Shown: piece by piece, positions 37,540-45,763 of the stretch | Position numbering within the stretch: the stretch's first letter is position 1 | Layout: every line of letters starts with the position of its first letter | Origin: Rhodocyclales bacterium | GTDB lineage: Bacteria; Pseudomonadota; Gammaproteobacteria; Burkholderiales; Rhodocyclaceae | Assembly: GCA_016235025.1 (NCBI GenBank) | Contig: JACRMV010000004.1 | Span: 427,822-491,821 of the forward strand | DNA: 64,000 nt | Direction of reading: 5' to 3' | Notes under the pieces: generated by a model | The model's input: the letters and a program-made list of their open reading frames with translations, nothing else | What the model was told of the DNA's origin: nothing | Databases searched by the model: none | Translations under genes and position numbers: made by a program

Positions 37540-37624
37540 TATATAGTGATGCCAGAAGGCACTAATTATTAGACAGGCTGGCTCAATAATTTAGCTTTAC
37601 AGCCGATATAGTTACTGCTAGCAT

Positions 37625-37654
37625 TTGAAGTGAATTATGTTTAAACACTATAAC
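37625..37654 (+). promoter_or_regulatory. Promoter of the pilMNOPQ operon
   Basis: TTGAAG, 18 bases, TATAAC in the AT-rich 139-bp region between mrcA and pilM. Transcription would start about 20 bp before the pilM start. Confidence 0.6.
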
Positions 37655-37678
37655 TAATTATTTTATAAGGGAAAAAAG

Positions 37679-38770
37679 TTGCAGATCGACCTCTCTGCGT
37701 TGAAATCAATTTTCAACCCGAAGCTGCGCCCCTTGATTGGTGTAGATATCAGTTCGACGTCTGTCAAGATGGTGGAACTGGTGGATTCAGGCAATGGCGA
37801 ACCCCGGGTGGAGCGCTATGCGATTGAGCTCTTGCCGCGGGACGCCGTGGTCGACGGCAACATGGCCGCCCTTGAAGTTGTGGCAGAAGCTGTCCGCCGC
37901 TGCTGGAAGCGTATGGGCACTTCGACCCGTTTCGTCGCCATGGCGGTGCCAACGGCTGCGGTCATCACCAAAAAAATCATTCTTCCTGCCGGTTTGCGGG
38001 AGCAGGAGATGGAGGTTCAGGTTGAATCCGAGGCAAATCAGTACATCCCTTTTGCGCTGGAGGAGGTGAATCTCGATTTTCAGGTCATCGGGCCGTCTTC
38101 GTCGGGCCAGGATGATGTCGATGTCCTGCTTGCTGCGTCACGCAAGGAGCGGGTGGATGATCGGGTTGCAGTTGCCGAACTGGCGGAACTGAAACCGGTG
38201 ATCATGGATGTAGAAGCCTTTGCAATCCAGGCCGCATATGAACTGGTGGAGAAACAGCTGCCAAACGGAGGCAGGGGGCAGATTGTTGCGCTAGTGGATG
38301 TCGGTGCTACTGCAATGAAGGTTATGGTCATGAAGGATGATCAGTCGCTCTATGTGCGTGAGCAGGCATTCGGTGGCGCGCAGCTTACCGATGAAATCAT
38401 GCGCGCCTATGGGCTGGGGCCGGAAGAAGCAGAAAGTCTGAAGCGATCGGGAACCCCGCCAGACAATTATGAAGTGGAAGTGCTGCACCCTTTTGTCGAG
38501 AATATGGCGCAGGAGGTTGCGCGCGCCCTGCAGTTTTTTTACACATCGACACCTCACAACGAAGTGCATCACATTGTGATGGCTGGGGGATCGGTTCTGG
38601 TTCCTGGCGTGGTCAATGTGATCAGGGAGCGCACCAATGCCAATGTTTTGCTGGCTGATCCATTTGCCGGCATGGCGATTGCACCCCGCATACGGGCGCG
38701 CCAACTGGCAGCAGATGCGCCTTCTTTAATGGTGGCATGCGGCCTCGCATTGAGGAAATTCGACCAATGA
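37679..38770 (+). CDS. pilM: Type IV pilus inner membrane platform protein PilM
   Basis: A 363-residue actin-like ATPase with phosphate-binding motifs LIGVDISSTSVKMVEL and VALVDVGATAMKVMVM. It binds the PilN tail at the cytoplasmic face of the pilus machine. The start appears to be TTG at 37679, eight bases after AAGGG; no in-frame ATG precedes it because of a stop. It is the first gene of a five-gene coupled operon. Confidence 0.95.
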   Translation: MQIDLSALKSIFNPKLRPLIGVDISSTSVKMVELVDSGNGEPRVERYAIELLPRDAVVDGNMAALEVVAEAVRRCWKRMGTSTRFVAMAVPTAAVITKKIILPAGLREQEMEVQVESEANQYIPFALEEVNLDFQVIGPSSSGQDDVDVLLAASRKERVDDRVAVAELAELKPVIMDVEAFAIQAAYELVEKQLPNGGRGQIVALVDVGATAMKVMVMKDDQSLYVREQAFGGAQLTDEIMRAYGLGPEEAESLKRSGTPPDNYEVEVLHPFVENMAQEVARALQFFYTSTPHNEVHHIVMAGGSVLVPGVVNVIRERTNANVLLADPFAGMAIAPRIRARQLAADAPSLMVACGLALRKFDQ

Positions 38771-39351
38771 TCCGGGTTAATCTTCTCCCCCACCGCGAGG
38801 CAACGCGCCGGGCGCGGCGCCAGCAGTTCTATGCTCTTATCGGCCTGGTTTCGATCCTAGCGGGGGTCATCTGGTTCCTTGGCTTTACGATCATCAACCG
38901 CCAGATCGATGCCCAGAACGACAAGAATGAATTCCTGAAGAAAGAGCTTGCAGTGCTGGATAAGGACATTGCCGAAATCCGGCGGCTAAAAGAGCAGACG
39001 GAAGCCCTGTTGGCCAGAAAGCGGGTGATCGAAGCTTTGCAGGCGAATCGTACCGAGACAGTGCATTTGTTCAACGAATTGGCAAAACAGGTACCAGAAG
39101 GCATCTACGTGCGGAGCCTGGTTCAAACCGGGCCGAAGCTCGTGCTTTCCGGAGTGGCGCAGTCGAATGCCCGCATTACCACCTTGATGAACAATCTCGA
39201 TGACTCACCGCTGCTGGAAAATTCGACGTTGATCGAAACCAAGGCCGAAGTGATCAACAATCGACGCCTGAATGGGTTCAGCATTACAACGCAGATAACG
39301 CGTCAGACCACGGACGCTGGCGCGGCATCGAAGTCAGGGAGGAAGCAATGA
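38767..39351 (+). CDS. pilN: Type IV pilus alignment protein PilN
   Basis: A 194-residue protein with the PilM-binding N terminus MIRVNLLPHREATRRARRQQ, one membrane helix (LIGLVSILAGVIWFLGF) and a coiled-coil followed by a periplasmic ferredoxin-like domain. It links PilM to PilO. The start overlaps the pilM stop (ATGA). Confidence 0.95.
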   Translation: MIRVNLLPHREATRRARRQQFYALIGLVSILAGVIWFLGFTIINRQIDAQNDKNEFLKKELAVLDKDIAEIRRLKEQTEALLARKRVIEALQANRTETVHLFNELAKQVPEGIYVRSLVQTGPKLVLSGVAQSNARITTLMNNLDDSPLLENSTLIETKAEVINNRRLNGFSITTQITRQTTDAGAASKSGRKQ

Positions 39352-40079
39352 AATTGACTGACTTGCTGAAGAAAAAGCCCGTAAACGACCGCGGTACAGG
39401 GGCAGATGCCGCATCTGCCAAGCCCAGGCCGTCGCTGGTCGACTTTCAGCAGTTGGCCCAGGATTTCAAAACCCTGGATCCCAAGGACCCCGGACTCTGG
39501 CCGCTGGCGCCACGCATTGTTATCCTGCTTGGGTTGTTCCTCGGGCTGCTTGCGGCGGCTTGGTGGTTTGGCTGGAATGTGCAGCTCGAAGAACTGGCAA
39601 CACAAAAAGCCCAGGAAGATCAGTTTCGGGAAGAGTGGATTGCAAAAAAGACCCAAGCCGTCAATCTCGATGAGTATCGACGCCAACTGGCGGAAATTGA
39701 TCGCTCGTTTGGCGCCTTGCTGAAGCAGTTGCCGAACCGTGCTGAAATGGGCGATCTGCTGGTCGATATCAATAAGGCAGCACAGGGGCGCGGTCTGTTG
39801 GTCGAGTTGTTCAAACCGGGTGGGGAGGTGCCGCGCGACTTTTATGCCGAAGTGCCGATAACGCTGACATTGATCGGCAGTTATCACGATATCGGCGGGT
39901 TTACCGGGGATATTGCCAAACTACCCCGCATCGTCACGCTCAATGACCTCAATCTGACCACGACGGGAGGCAAGGAGGGCGTGCTCACATTACGGACGAC
40001 AGCCAAAACTTTCCGCTATCTTGACGAAGAGGAATTGGCGCGGCAGAAAAAGGCGAAAGCCGGCGCGGGAGCGAAATGA
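39348..40079 (+). CDS. pilO: Type IV pilus alignment protein PilO
   Basis: A 243-residue protein with one membrane helix (IVILLGLFLGLLAAAWWFGW), coiled-coil and a periplasmic domain, as in PilO. It dimerises with PilN and contacts PilP. The C-terminal end KAKAGAGAK (40057-40076) resembles a decayed fragment of the dispersed repeat. It is joined by ATGA overlaps on both sides. Confidence 0.94.
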   Translation: MKLTDLLKKKPVNDRGTGADAASAKPRPSLVDFQQLAQDFKTLDPKDPGLWPLAPRIVILLGLFLGLLAAAWWFGWNVQLEELATQKAQEDQFREEWIAKKTQAVNLDEYRRQLAEIDRSFGALLKQLPNRAEMGDLLVDINKAAQGRGLLVELFKPGGEVPRDFYAEVPITLTLIGSYHDIGGFTGDIAKLPRIVTLNDLNLTTTGGKEGVLTLRTTAKTFRYLDEEELARQKKAKAGAGAK

Positions 40080-40594
40080 TGAACTTCTTTCGCGTTACAA
40101 CGGTAGTGCTTGCGCTTGTCGGCTTGGCAGGATGCGCTTCCGAGGAGCACCAGGACATCAAGGAATGGATGCGGGAACAGTCCAAGGACATGCGTGGCCG
40201 CGTACCGCCGTTGCCTGAGATCAAGCCGTTTCCTCCGGTGGCCTATGAAACGGAGTCGATGACATCTCCATTCTCTCCAAGCAAGATCGTTACGATAGAG
40301 GCCGTGCTGGACAAAACGGCTCCGGACCGTAACCGGCCAGTCCAGCCGCTTGAAAGTTTCCCGCTGGAAGATTTGAAAGTGGTTGGCATTATTCTGTCGG
40401 GCGCCGTGCCCTACGCGCTGATTCAAACACCGCCGCCCAACAAGCCGAAGCATGTGCGCGTGGGTGAGTATATGGGGCAGAGCTACGGCAAGATCACCGC
40501 AATTACGCGCGAAGGTGTCACCGTTCGTGAAACCGTCAAGGATATCAACGGTGCATGGGTCGAGCAGGATAAGACCTTGCTCGTGCCGAAATGA
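40076..40594 (+). CDS. pilP: Type IV pilus assembly lipoprotein PilP
   Basis: A 172-residue lipoprotein with lipobox LAGC (Cys20 from the first of two adjacent ATGs) and the PilP core FPLEDLKVVGIILSGAVPYA and VRVGEYMGQSYGKI. It connects the PilNO inner membrane complex to the PilQ secretin. Either of the ATG codons at 40076 and 40079 may be used. Confidence 0.95.
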   Translation: MMNFFRVTTVVLALVGLAGCASEEHQDIKEWMREQSKDMRGRVPPLPEIKPFPPVAYETESMTSPFSPSKIVTIEAVLDKTAPDRNRPVQPLESFPLEDLKVVGIILSGAVPYALIQTPPPNKPKHVRVGEYMGQSYGKITAITREGVTVRETVKDINGAWVEQDKTLLVPK

Positions 40595-40605
40595 GGAGAG
40601 GATCA

Positions 40606-42813
40606 ATGAAGAAGACGCGAAGTGTGAGAGCCGTCCTGGCGACTTGCTGGCTGGTTTTGTCGGGAGGCCTGCTGGCAGCCGAGAATTCGATCAAGCAGGT
40701 TCAGGTGCGCAACGATGGCGATCAGGTGCTGCTCAAGATACAAATGGCAGCCCCCTTGAAGTCGTTGCCGGGCAACTGGAGCGTAGTCGAGCCGCCGCGC
40801 GTGGTTTTTGATTTCCCCGAGACGGATAACCAATCGGGGCAGTCGTCCCAGCAAATTGCTGTGGGCGACCTTAAGAGCCTGAATTTGGCGCAGACCGACA
40901 AACTGACACGGCTGGTACTGAATCTTTATCGGCCAACGAAATTTTCCACCGAGATTGTTGGTGATGTCCTGTACATAAAATTACAGACACAAACCGTGGC
41001 GGCCAGTCAGGAGGCGGCCCCCAGCATTTATCAGCCAAGCGCACAAAAACGCGAGTCCGAGATGGCTGCTGCCGATACCGCGTCTGTGCGCGATATCGTT
41101 TTCCGTCGCGGCGGAGATGGAGATGCCGTTATCACTGTCGACCTGACTGACGGCACAGTGCCAATCGATGTTCGGCGGGTTGCCGATGGGGTTGTTGTCG
41201 AATTGCGCGATGTGGAACTGCCTGAGCGCCTGCAGAACAAACGGGACGTCAATGATTTTGCAACTCCGGTGACAAGCATCAGCTCGCGGGCCGTCAGCGA
41301 CCGCCTGACGCGTATGGATATAGCGGCCAAGGGACGCTGGTTTCACCAGTCCCGTCTCGCCAATAATCAGCTAACCATTGAAATCAAGCCCATTCCTGCG
41401 GACGATGTCAATAAACTGGTGCAGACAGGGCAGCAAGGGCAAAAAGTATCGATCAATTTTTTTGATGCGGATGCCACCATGGTGTTGCGCACTCTGGCCG
41501 AGATATCGAAAAAGAATGTTCTGGTCGATCCCTCGCTCAACGGTCGTCGTGTCACGGTCAATCTGGATAATCTGCCCTATGATCAGGCGCTGGACATCAT
41601 CATGTCGCAAGTCAATGCCGGCATGCGGGTGCGTAATGACGTGATCCTGTTCGGCGACCGGGCGACGCTGCAGAAGCGGGATCAGGATGCGGCTGACGAA
41701 GCAGCGCGAGCCAACGATACGGCTCCTTTGACAGCAGAGACGTTCCAGCTCAACTATGTGAAGACGGCCGATGTACTGGCGCTCATCAGCAGCAGTTTTG
41801 GCCAGACAGGCAGTACTACGGAGGCTGCAACTGGAGCCGCCGCGCCTGCGGCAGCCACGGCTACGCCTGCAGGAGCAGCCGGGGGGGGCGGTAAGGGATT
41901 GCTTTCGGCGCGAGGGAGCATTTCACAGCACGCGACCACAGGGCAAATTTTCGTACGCGATACGGCCGCTGTCATCGAATCCATTCGCGAAGTCATTCGC
42001 GCAGTCGACGTGCCACCCAAGCAGGTCATGATCGAGGCGCGCATTGTCGAAGCCTCCACTGGGTTTGCGGATGCCCTGGGTGTGCGCATGAAGTATTTTG
42101 GCAATGCGGTGACCCATCTTGGCGGGGGGGCGAATGCCTCACTGGGCACGCCGAGCAGCGGCGGGTTCAGCAATGTGGATGCGTTTGGGGCACCGGCAAC
42201 GCCGTCTCTGGTTCGCACCTCGACCCAGGGATTCGGAACCAACTTTACTGCCAAAGGCACAACAGCAATCAATCTGATGCTGTTCAACAGTGCGGCAACC
42301 CGGCTACTCTCGTTGGAACTGCTGGCCGCCGAATCCGATTCGAAAAACAAGACCATCTCTGCGCCGCGCGTGGTTACCCAGAACCGCAAGAATGCCAAGA
42401 TTGACAACACGCAGCAGGTCACGTTGCTGGTGGGAGTCAATGCGCAGACTGGATTGCCGATTTACCAGACTTATTCTGCACCCCTGACGCTGGATGTGAC
42501 GCCCTCGATTACGCCGGACAACAAGATCGGCATGGATCTGAAAATTGCCAAGAGCACCATCACCAATGCCGCTACCGGCAGCCTCGATACCAATACATTG
42601 AGTACCAGTGTGATTGTCGAGAATGGCGGCACCGTGGTAATCGGCGGCTTCGCCCGCGACAATGACATCAGTTCCGAGGAGCGCGTCCCGTTTCTCGGTG
42701 ATTTGCCCTATGTTGGCTTCCTGTTCAAGGCCAAGACCCGTAGCCGATCGCGTTCCGAGTTGCTGGTATTCATCACTCCGCGCATCGTGACTGATTCGCT
42801 GACGCAACGCTAG
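40606..42813 (+). CDS. pilQ: Type IV pilus secretin PilQ
   Basis: A 735-residue outer membrane secretin: signal peptide (LATCWLVLSGGLLAAEN), two AMIN domains (about 30-260), an STN/N1 region (VSINFFDADATMVLRTLAEI) and a C-terminal secretin domain with PKQVMIEARIVEAS and VIVENGGTVVIGGFARD. An Ala/Gly-rich linker (about 405-435) precedes the gate. It forms the pore for pilus fibres. The ATG at 40606 follows GAGGAGAGG, better than the ATG at 40591. Confidence 0.97.
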   Translation: MKKTRSVRAVLATCWLVLSGGLLAAENSIKQVQVRNDGDQVLLKIQMAAPLKSLPGNWSVVEPPRVVFDFPETDNQSGQSSQQIAVGDLKSLNLAQTDKLTRLVLNLYRPTKFSTEIVGDVLYIKLQTQTVAASQEAAPSIYQPSAQKRESEMAAADTASVRDIVFRRGGDGDAVITVDLTDGTVPIDVRRVADGVVVELRDVELPERLQNKRDVNDFATPVTSISSRAVSDRLTRMDIAAKGRWFHQSRLANNQLTIEIKPIPADDVNKLVQTGQQGQKVSINFFDADATMVLRTLAEISKKNVLVDPSLNGRRVTVNLDNLPYDQALDIIMSQVNAGMRVRNDVILFGDRATLQKRDQDAADEAARANDTAPLTAETFQLNYVKTADVLALISSSFGQTGSTTEAATGAAAPAAATATPAGAAGGGGKGLLSARGSISQHATTGQIFVRDTAAVIESIREVIRAVDVPPKQVMIEARIVEASTGFADALGVRMKYFGNAVTHLGGGANASLGTPSSGGFSNVDAFGAPATPSLVRTSTQGFGTNFTAKGTTAINLMLFNSAATRLLSLELLAAESDSKNKTISAPRVVTQNRKNAKIDNTQQVTLLVGVNAQTGLPIYQTYSAPLTLDVTPSITPDNKIGMDLKIAKSTITNAATGSLDTNTLSTSVIVENGGTVVIGGFARDNDISSEERVPFLGDLPYVGFLFKAKTRSRSRSELLVFITPRIVTDSLTQR

Positions 42814-42830
42814 ATTGCGCTTAATCCCGC

Positions 42831-42865
42831 AAGGCAACGGGCTGGCATTGCTGGCCCGTTGCCTT
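42831..42865 (+). terminator. Hairpin between pilQ and aroK
   Basis: A perfect 12-bp stem AAGGCAACGGGC / GCCCGTTGCCTT around an 11-base loop, 17 bp after the pilQ stop. It has no T-run, so it may stabilise the pil transcript or slow RNA polymerase rather than stop it. Confidence 0.45.
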
Positions 42866-42885
42866 CGCGCTGATACAATCACGAC

Positions 42886-43413
42886 GTGGATTCGACCGAC
42901 AATATCTATCTCGTTGGCATGCCAGGCGCCGGAAAGACGACGGTTGGGCGCCAGTTGGCGCGTCGCCTGAAGCGTCAGTTTGTCGATGTCGACCATGAGG
43001 TCGAGGCGCGCACCGGGGTCAAGATCCCCGTGGTTTTTGAAATCGAAGGCGAGGATGGCTTTCGTGACCGCGAGTCGCTGATCATTGCCGACCTGGCCTG
43101 CCAATCCGGGCTGATTGTCGCCACCGGGGGTGGCGCCGTGCTGCGTGCTGAAAACCGGGCGGCACTGAAGCGCAGCGGCATCGTTATTTATCTCCGCGTT
43201 CCGCCGCGCATTCTCTTTGAGCGCACCCGTCATGACCAGAACCGCCCGCTATTGCAGGTTGCCAATCCGATGATGAGAATCGAAGAACTTTTTTCCCAGC
43301 GCGATCCGCTGTATCAGGATGTGGCCGATGTGGTCGTCACCAGCGGCGACGGCAGCGTTTGCCACATGGTCGCCCGCATCGAACGCGAGATTCGCCAGCG
43401 ATGCGCCGCCTGA
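42886..43413 (+). CDS. aroK: Shikimate kinase
   Basis: A 175-residue kinase with Walker [16 protein letters not shown], the [11 protein letters not shown] shikimate-binding motif, GFRDRESLI and [10 protein letters not shown]. It phosphorylates shikimate in aromatic amino acid synthesis. The start is probably the GTG at 42886. Its end overlaps the aroB start by 13 bp. Confidence 0.95.
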   Translation: MDSTDNIYLVGMPGAGKTTVGRQLARRLKRQFVDVDHEVEARTGVKIPVVFEIEGEDGFRDRESLIIADLACQSGLIVATGGGAVLRAENRAALKRSGIVIYLRVPPRILFERTRHDQNRPLLQVANPMMRIEELFSQRDPLYQDVADVVVTSGDGSVCHMVARIEREIRQRCAA

Positions 43414-44495
43414 ACGTCGAACTGGCGGCACGCAGCTACCCGATCCTGATCGGGAGTGGTGCGCTATCGCTGGCCGAGGAAATCAGATCCCATATGCCAG
43501 GGTCGCGTGCGGCGGTGGTCAGCAATGTCACTGTCGCCCCCCTGTATTTGGCTCCGCTGCTTGCGGCGCTGGAAAAAGTCGGCGTTGGCGTGACGCCGAT
43601 CATCCTGCCGGACGGCGAGGCCTACAAGACCTGGGAGTCGCTCAATGCGATTTACGATGCGCTGCTGGCGGCACGCTGCGACCGCAGCACGACGCTGATT
43701 GCCCTGGGCGGCGGCGTCATTGGCGACCTCGCCGGTTTCGCAGCGGCTACCTATCAGCGCGGCCTGCCCTTCATCCAGATTCCCACCACGCTGCTCGCCC
43801 AGGTCGATTCGTCGGTGGGCGGCAAGACCGGCATCAATCATCCACGCGGCAAGAACATGATTGGCGCTTTTTGGCAGCCGAAGCTGGTGCTGGCAGATAC
43901 CGATACGCTGGCCACCCTGCCGGCGCGCGAATTCTCTGCCGGCTTGGCCGAAGTCATCAAGTACGGCCTGATCCGTGATCTGCCCTTCTTCGCTTGGCTG
44001 GAAGCCAACATCCAGCGTCTGATCGACCGTGATAGCGATGCCCTGGCTCACGCCATCGAGCGTTCTTGCATCAACAAGGCCGATGTGGTGGCCGCTGACG
44101 AGTTCGAAACGGCGAAAGAAGGCGGCCGGGCGCTGCTCAACCTGGGGCACACCTTCGGCCATGCCATTGAAACCGGACTCGGCTACGGCGTCTGGCTGCA
44201 TGGCGAAGCCGTTGCTGCGGGAACGGTGATGGCCGCCGAGTTGTCGCGGCAACTCGGCTGGCTGTCGGCCGCCGACGTCGCGCGGGTACGCGCGCTGCTG
44301 CAACGGGCGGGACTGCCTGTGATTGCACCGCAACTCGGTGTCGAGCGTTATCTCGAACTGATGACGCATGACAAAAAAGTGTTGAACGGGCGCCTGCGGC
44401 TGGTGCTGCTCAAATCCCTCGGTGAAGGCGTGACTTGGGCGGACGCACCGCCACAACTCATTGCCGATACCATCGCCGCGTGTTGCCATGAGTGA
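43401..44495 (+). CDS. aroB: 3-dehydroquinate synthase
   Basis: A 364-residue enzyme: NAD region [36 protein letters not shown] and zinc ligands in [12 protein letters not shown]. It makes 3-dehydroquinate. The segment [10 protein letters not shown] (43571-43599) matches the dispersed repeat at the DNA level. It overlaps both neighbours, so aroK-aroB-dgt is one operon. Confidence 0.96.
   Translation: MRRLNVELAARSYPILIGSGALSLAEEIRSHMPGSRAAVVSNVTVAPLYLAPLLAALEKVGVGVTPIILPDGEAYKTWESLNAIYDALLAARCDRSTTLIALGGGVIGDLAGFAAATYQRGLPFIQIPTTLLAQVDSSVGGKTGINHPRGKNMIGAFWQPKLVLADTDTLATLPAREFSAGLAEVIKYGLIRDLPFFAWLEANIQRLIDRDSDALAHAIERSCINKADVVAADEFETAKEGGRALLNLGHTFGHAIETGLGYGVWLHGEAVAAGTVMAAELSRQLGWLSAADVARVRALLQRAGLPVIAPQLGVERYLELMTHDKKVLNGRLRLVLLKSLGEGVTWADAPPQLIADTIAACCHE
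43571..43599 (+). repeat. Dispersed element, copy 8 (in aroB)
   Basis: GGAAAAAGTCGGCGTTGGCG followed by TGACGCCGA. Read as EKVGVGVTP. It is less exact in the tail than other copies. Confidence 0.55.
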
Positions 44496-45612
44496 GCTGG
44501 CATCTTATGCCGTTACCGACGCCTGCAGCCGCGGCCGCCGCGTCGCGGAGCCGCCGCCGCGCACGCGCAGCGAGTTTCAGCGCGATCGTGACCGCATCGT
44601 GCATTCGACCGCTTTTCGTCGTCTCGAATACAAGACGCAGGTTTTCGTCAATCATGAAGGCGATCTGTTTCGCACCCGGCTCACCCACAGCATCGAGGTG
44701 GCGCAAATCGCCCGCTCGATTGCCCGCGCGCTGCATCTGAATGACGATCTGGCCGAAGCCATTTCCCTGGCGCACGACCTTGGGCATACTCCGTTCGGTC
44801 ATGCCGGACAGGATGCGCTCAACGAATGCATGCAGGGCCACGGTGGCTTTGAGCACAATCTTCAGTCATTGCGCATCGTCGAATTGCTGGAGCAGCGCTA
44901 TGGCGCGTTTGACGGCCTCAACCTGATGTTTGAAACCCGCGCGGGCATCCTCAAGCACTGCTCGCCGGCGCGGGCTCGCACGCTGGGCGACCTGGGGCAG
45001 CGGTTTCTCGATGATCGACGGCCTTCGCTGGAAGCGCAGATATGCAATCTTGCCGACGAGGTGGCCTACAACAACCATGACGTGGACGATGGCCTGCGTT
45101 CCGGCCTGATCACGCTCGGGCAATTGCAGGAGGTCGATTTGTTCAGCCGCCATCTGGCCGAGGTTGACCTCAAGTTTCCGCAACTCGCGGGGCGACGCCG
45201 GGTGCATGAAACCATTCGCCGCGTAATCGACGCGCAGGTGACCGATCTGCTGGCCGAAACGACGCGGCGGATTGCAAAAGCCGCTCCGCAAACCCTGGCC
45301 GAGGTACACGAAGCGCCGTCGCTGGTGGGCTTTTCCGAAGCCATGCATCAGGAAAACCAAGCATTGAAGCGGTTTTTGCGAGAAAAGTTGTATCGCCACT
45401 ATCAGGTGGTGCGCATGACCTCCAAGGCGCGTCGCATCATCAGTGAACTGTTTTCCGCCTTTATGGCCGAACCGCGCTTGCTGCCCCCGCAGTATCAGGA
45501 TATGGCGGCCGCTGAAAGCCTGGCGCGCGCGGCGGCAGATTACATCGCTGGAATGACCGACCGCTACGCCATCAAAGAGTATCGGCGCCTGTTCGCTATC
45601 GGCGAAATGTGA
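44488..45612 (+). CDS. dgt: dGTP triphosphohydrolase-like HD protein
   Basis: A 374-residue HD-domain phosphohydrolase. The metal His/Asp set is visible in [40 protein letters not shown] and [17 protein letters not shown]. It removes triphosphate from dGTP or related dNTPs. It overlaps the end of aroB by eight bases and is probably last of the pil-aro run. Confidence 0.9.
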   Translation: MSELASYAVTDACSRGRRVAEPPPRTRSEFQRDRDRIVHSTAFRRLEYKTQVFVNHEGDLFRTRLTHSIEVAQIARSIARALHLNDDLAEAISLAHDLGHTPFGHAGQDALNECMQGHGGFEHNLQSLRIVELLEQRYGAFDGLNLMFETRAGILKHCSPARARTLGDLGQRFLDDRRPSLEAQICNLADEVAYNNHDVDDGLRSGLITLGQLQEVDLFSRHLAEVDLKFPQLAGRRRVHETIRRVIDAQVTDLLAETTRRIAKAAPQTLAEVHEAPSLVGFSEAMHQENQALKRFLREKLYRHYQVVRMTSKARRIISELFSAFMAEPRLLPPQYQDMAAAESLARAAADYIAGMTDRYAIKEYRRLFAIGEM

Positions 45613-45637
45613 TGCCTGTCTGCTGCATTGCAGCGTA

Positions 45638-45666
45638 TTGAGTTTGGCCGCCTTTGGCGGTATCAT
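45638..45666 (+). promoter_or_regulatory. Promoter of gltBD
   Basis: TTGAGT, exactly 17 bases, TATCAT, located between dgt and gltB. It would give a leader of about 90 nt before gltB. Confidence 0.65.
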
Positions 45667-45676
45667 TTGTTCGCTT

Positions 45677-45735
45677 GCCCGCCATGTTCTGCGGGCCTTC
45701 CAAGGCCGGGGATGCATCGCCACCCCGGCTTTTTT
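45677..45735 (+). terminator. gltB leader with terminator-like hairpin (possible attenuator)
   Basis: Three mutually exclusive hairpins can be drawn: GCCCGC/GCGGGC (45677-45696), GGCCTT/AAGGCC (45694-45707) and GCCGGGG/CCCCGGC followed by six T (45705-45735). The last is a good intrinsic terminator 29 bases before gltB; the middle one would prevent it. It could also simply end the dgt transcript, but then the gltB promoter found upstream would be cut off. Confidence 0.6.
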
Positions 45736-45752
45736 GCCGGCTGCATTTCTGA
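45684..45752 (+). other. Possible 22-codon leader peptide before gltB
   Basis: An ATG at 45684 opens a frame of 22 codons beginning [15 protein letters not shown] and ending in TGA at 45750-45752, 11 bases before gltB. It spans the hairpins of the leader. No clear ribosome site precedes it, so translation is uncertain. Confidence 0.25.
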
Positions 45753-45763
45753 GGAATGACGAG

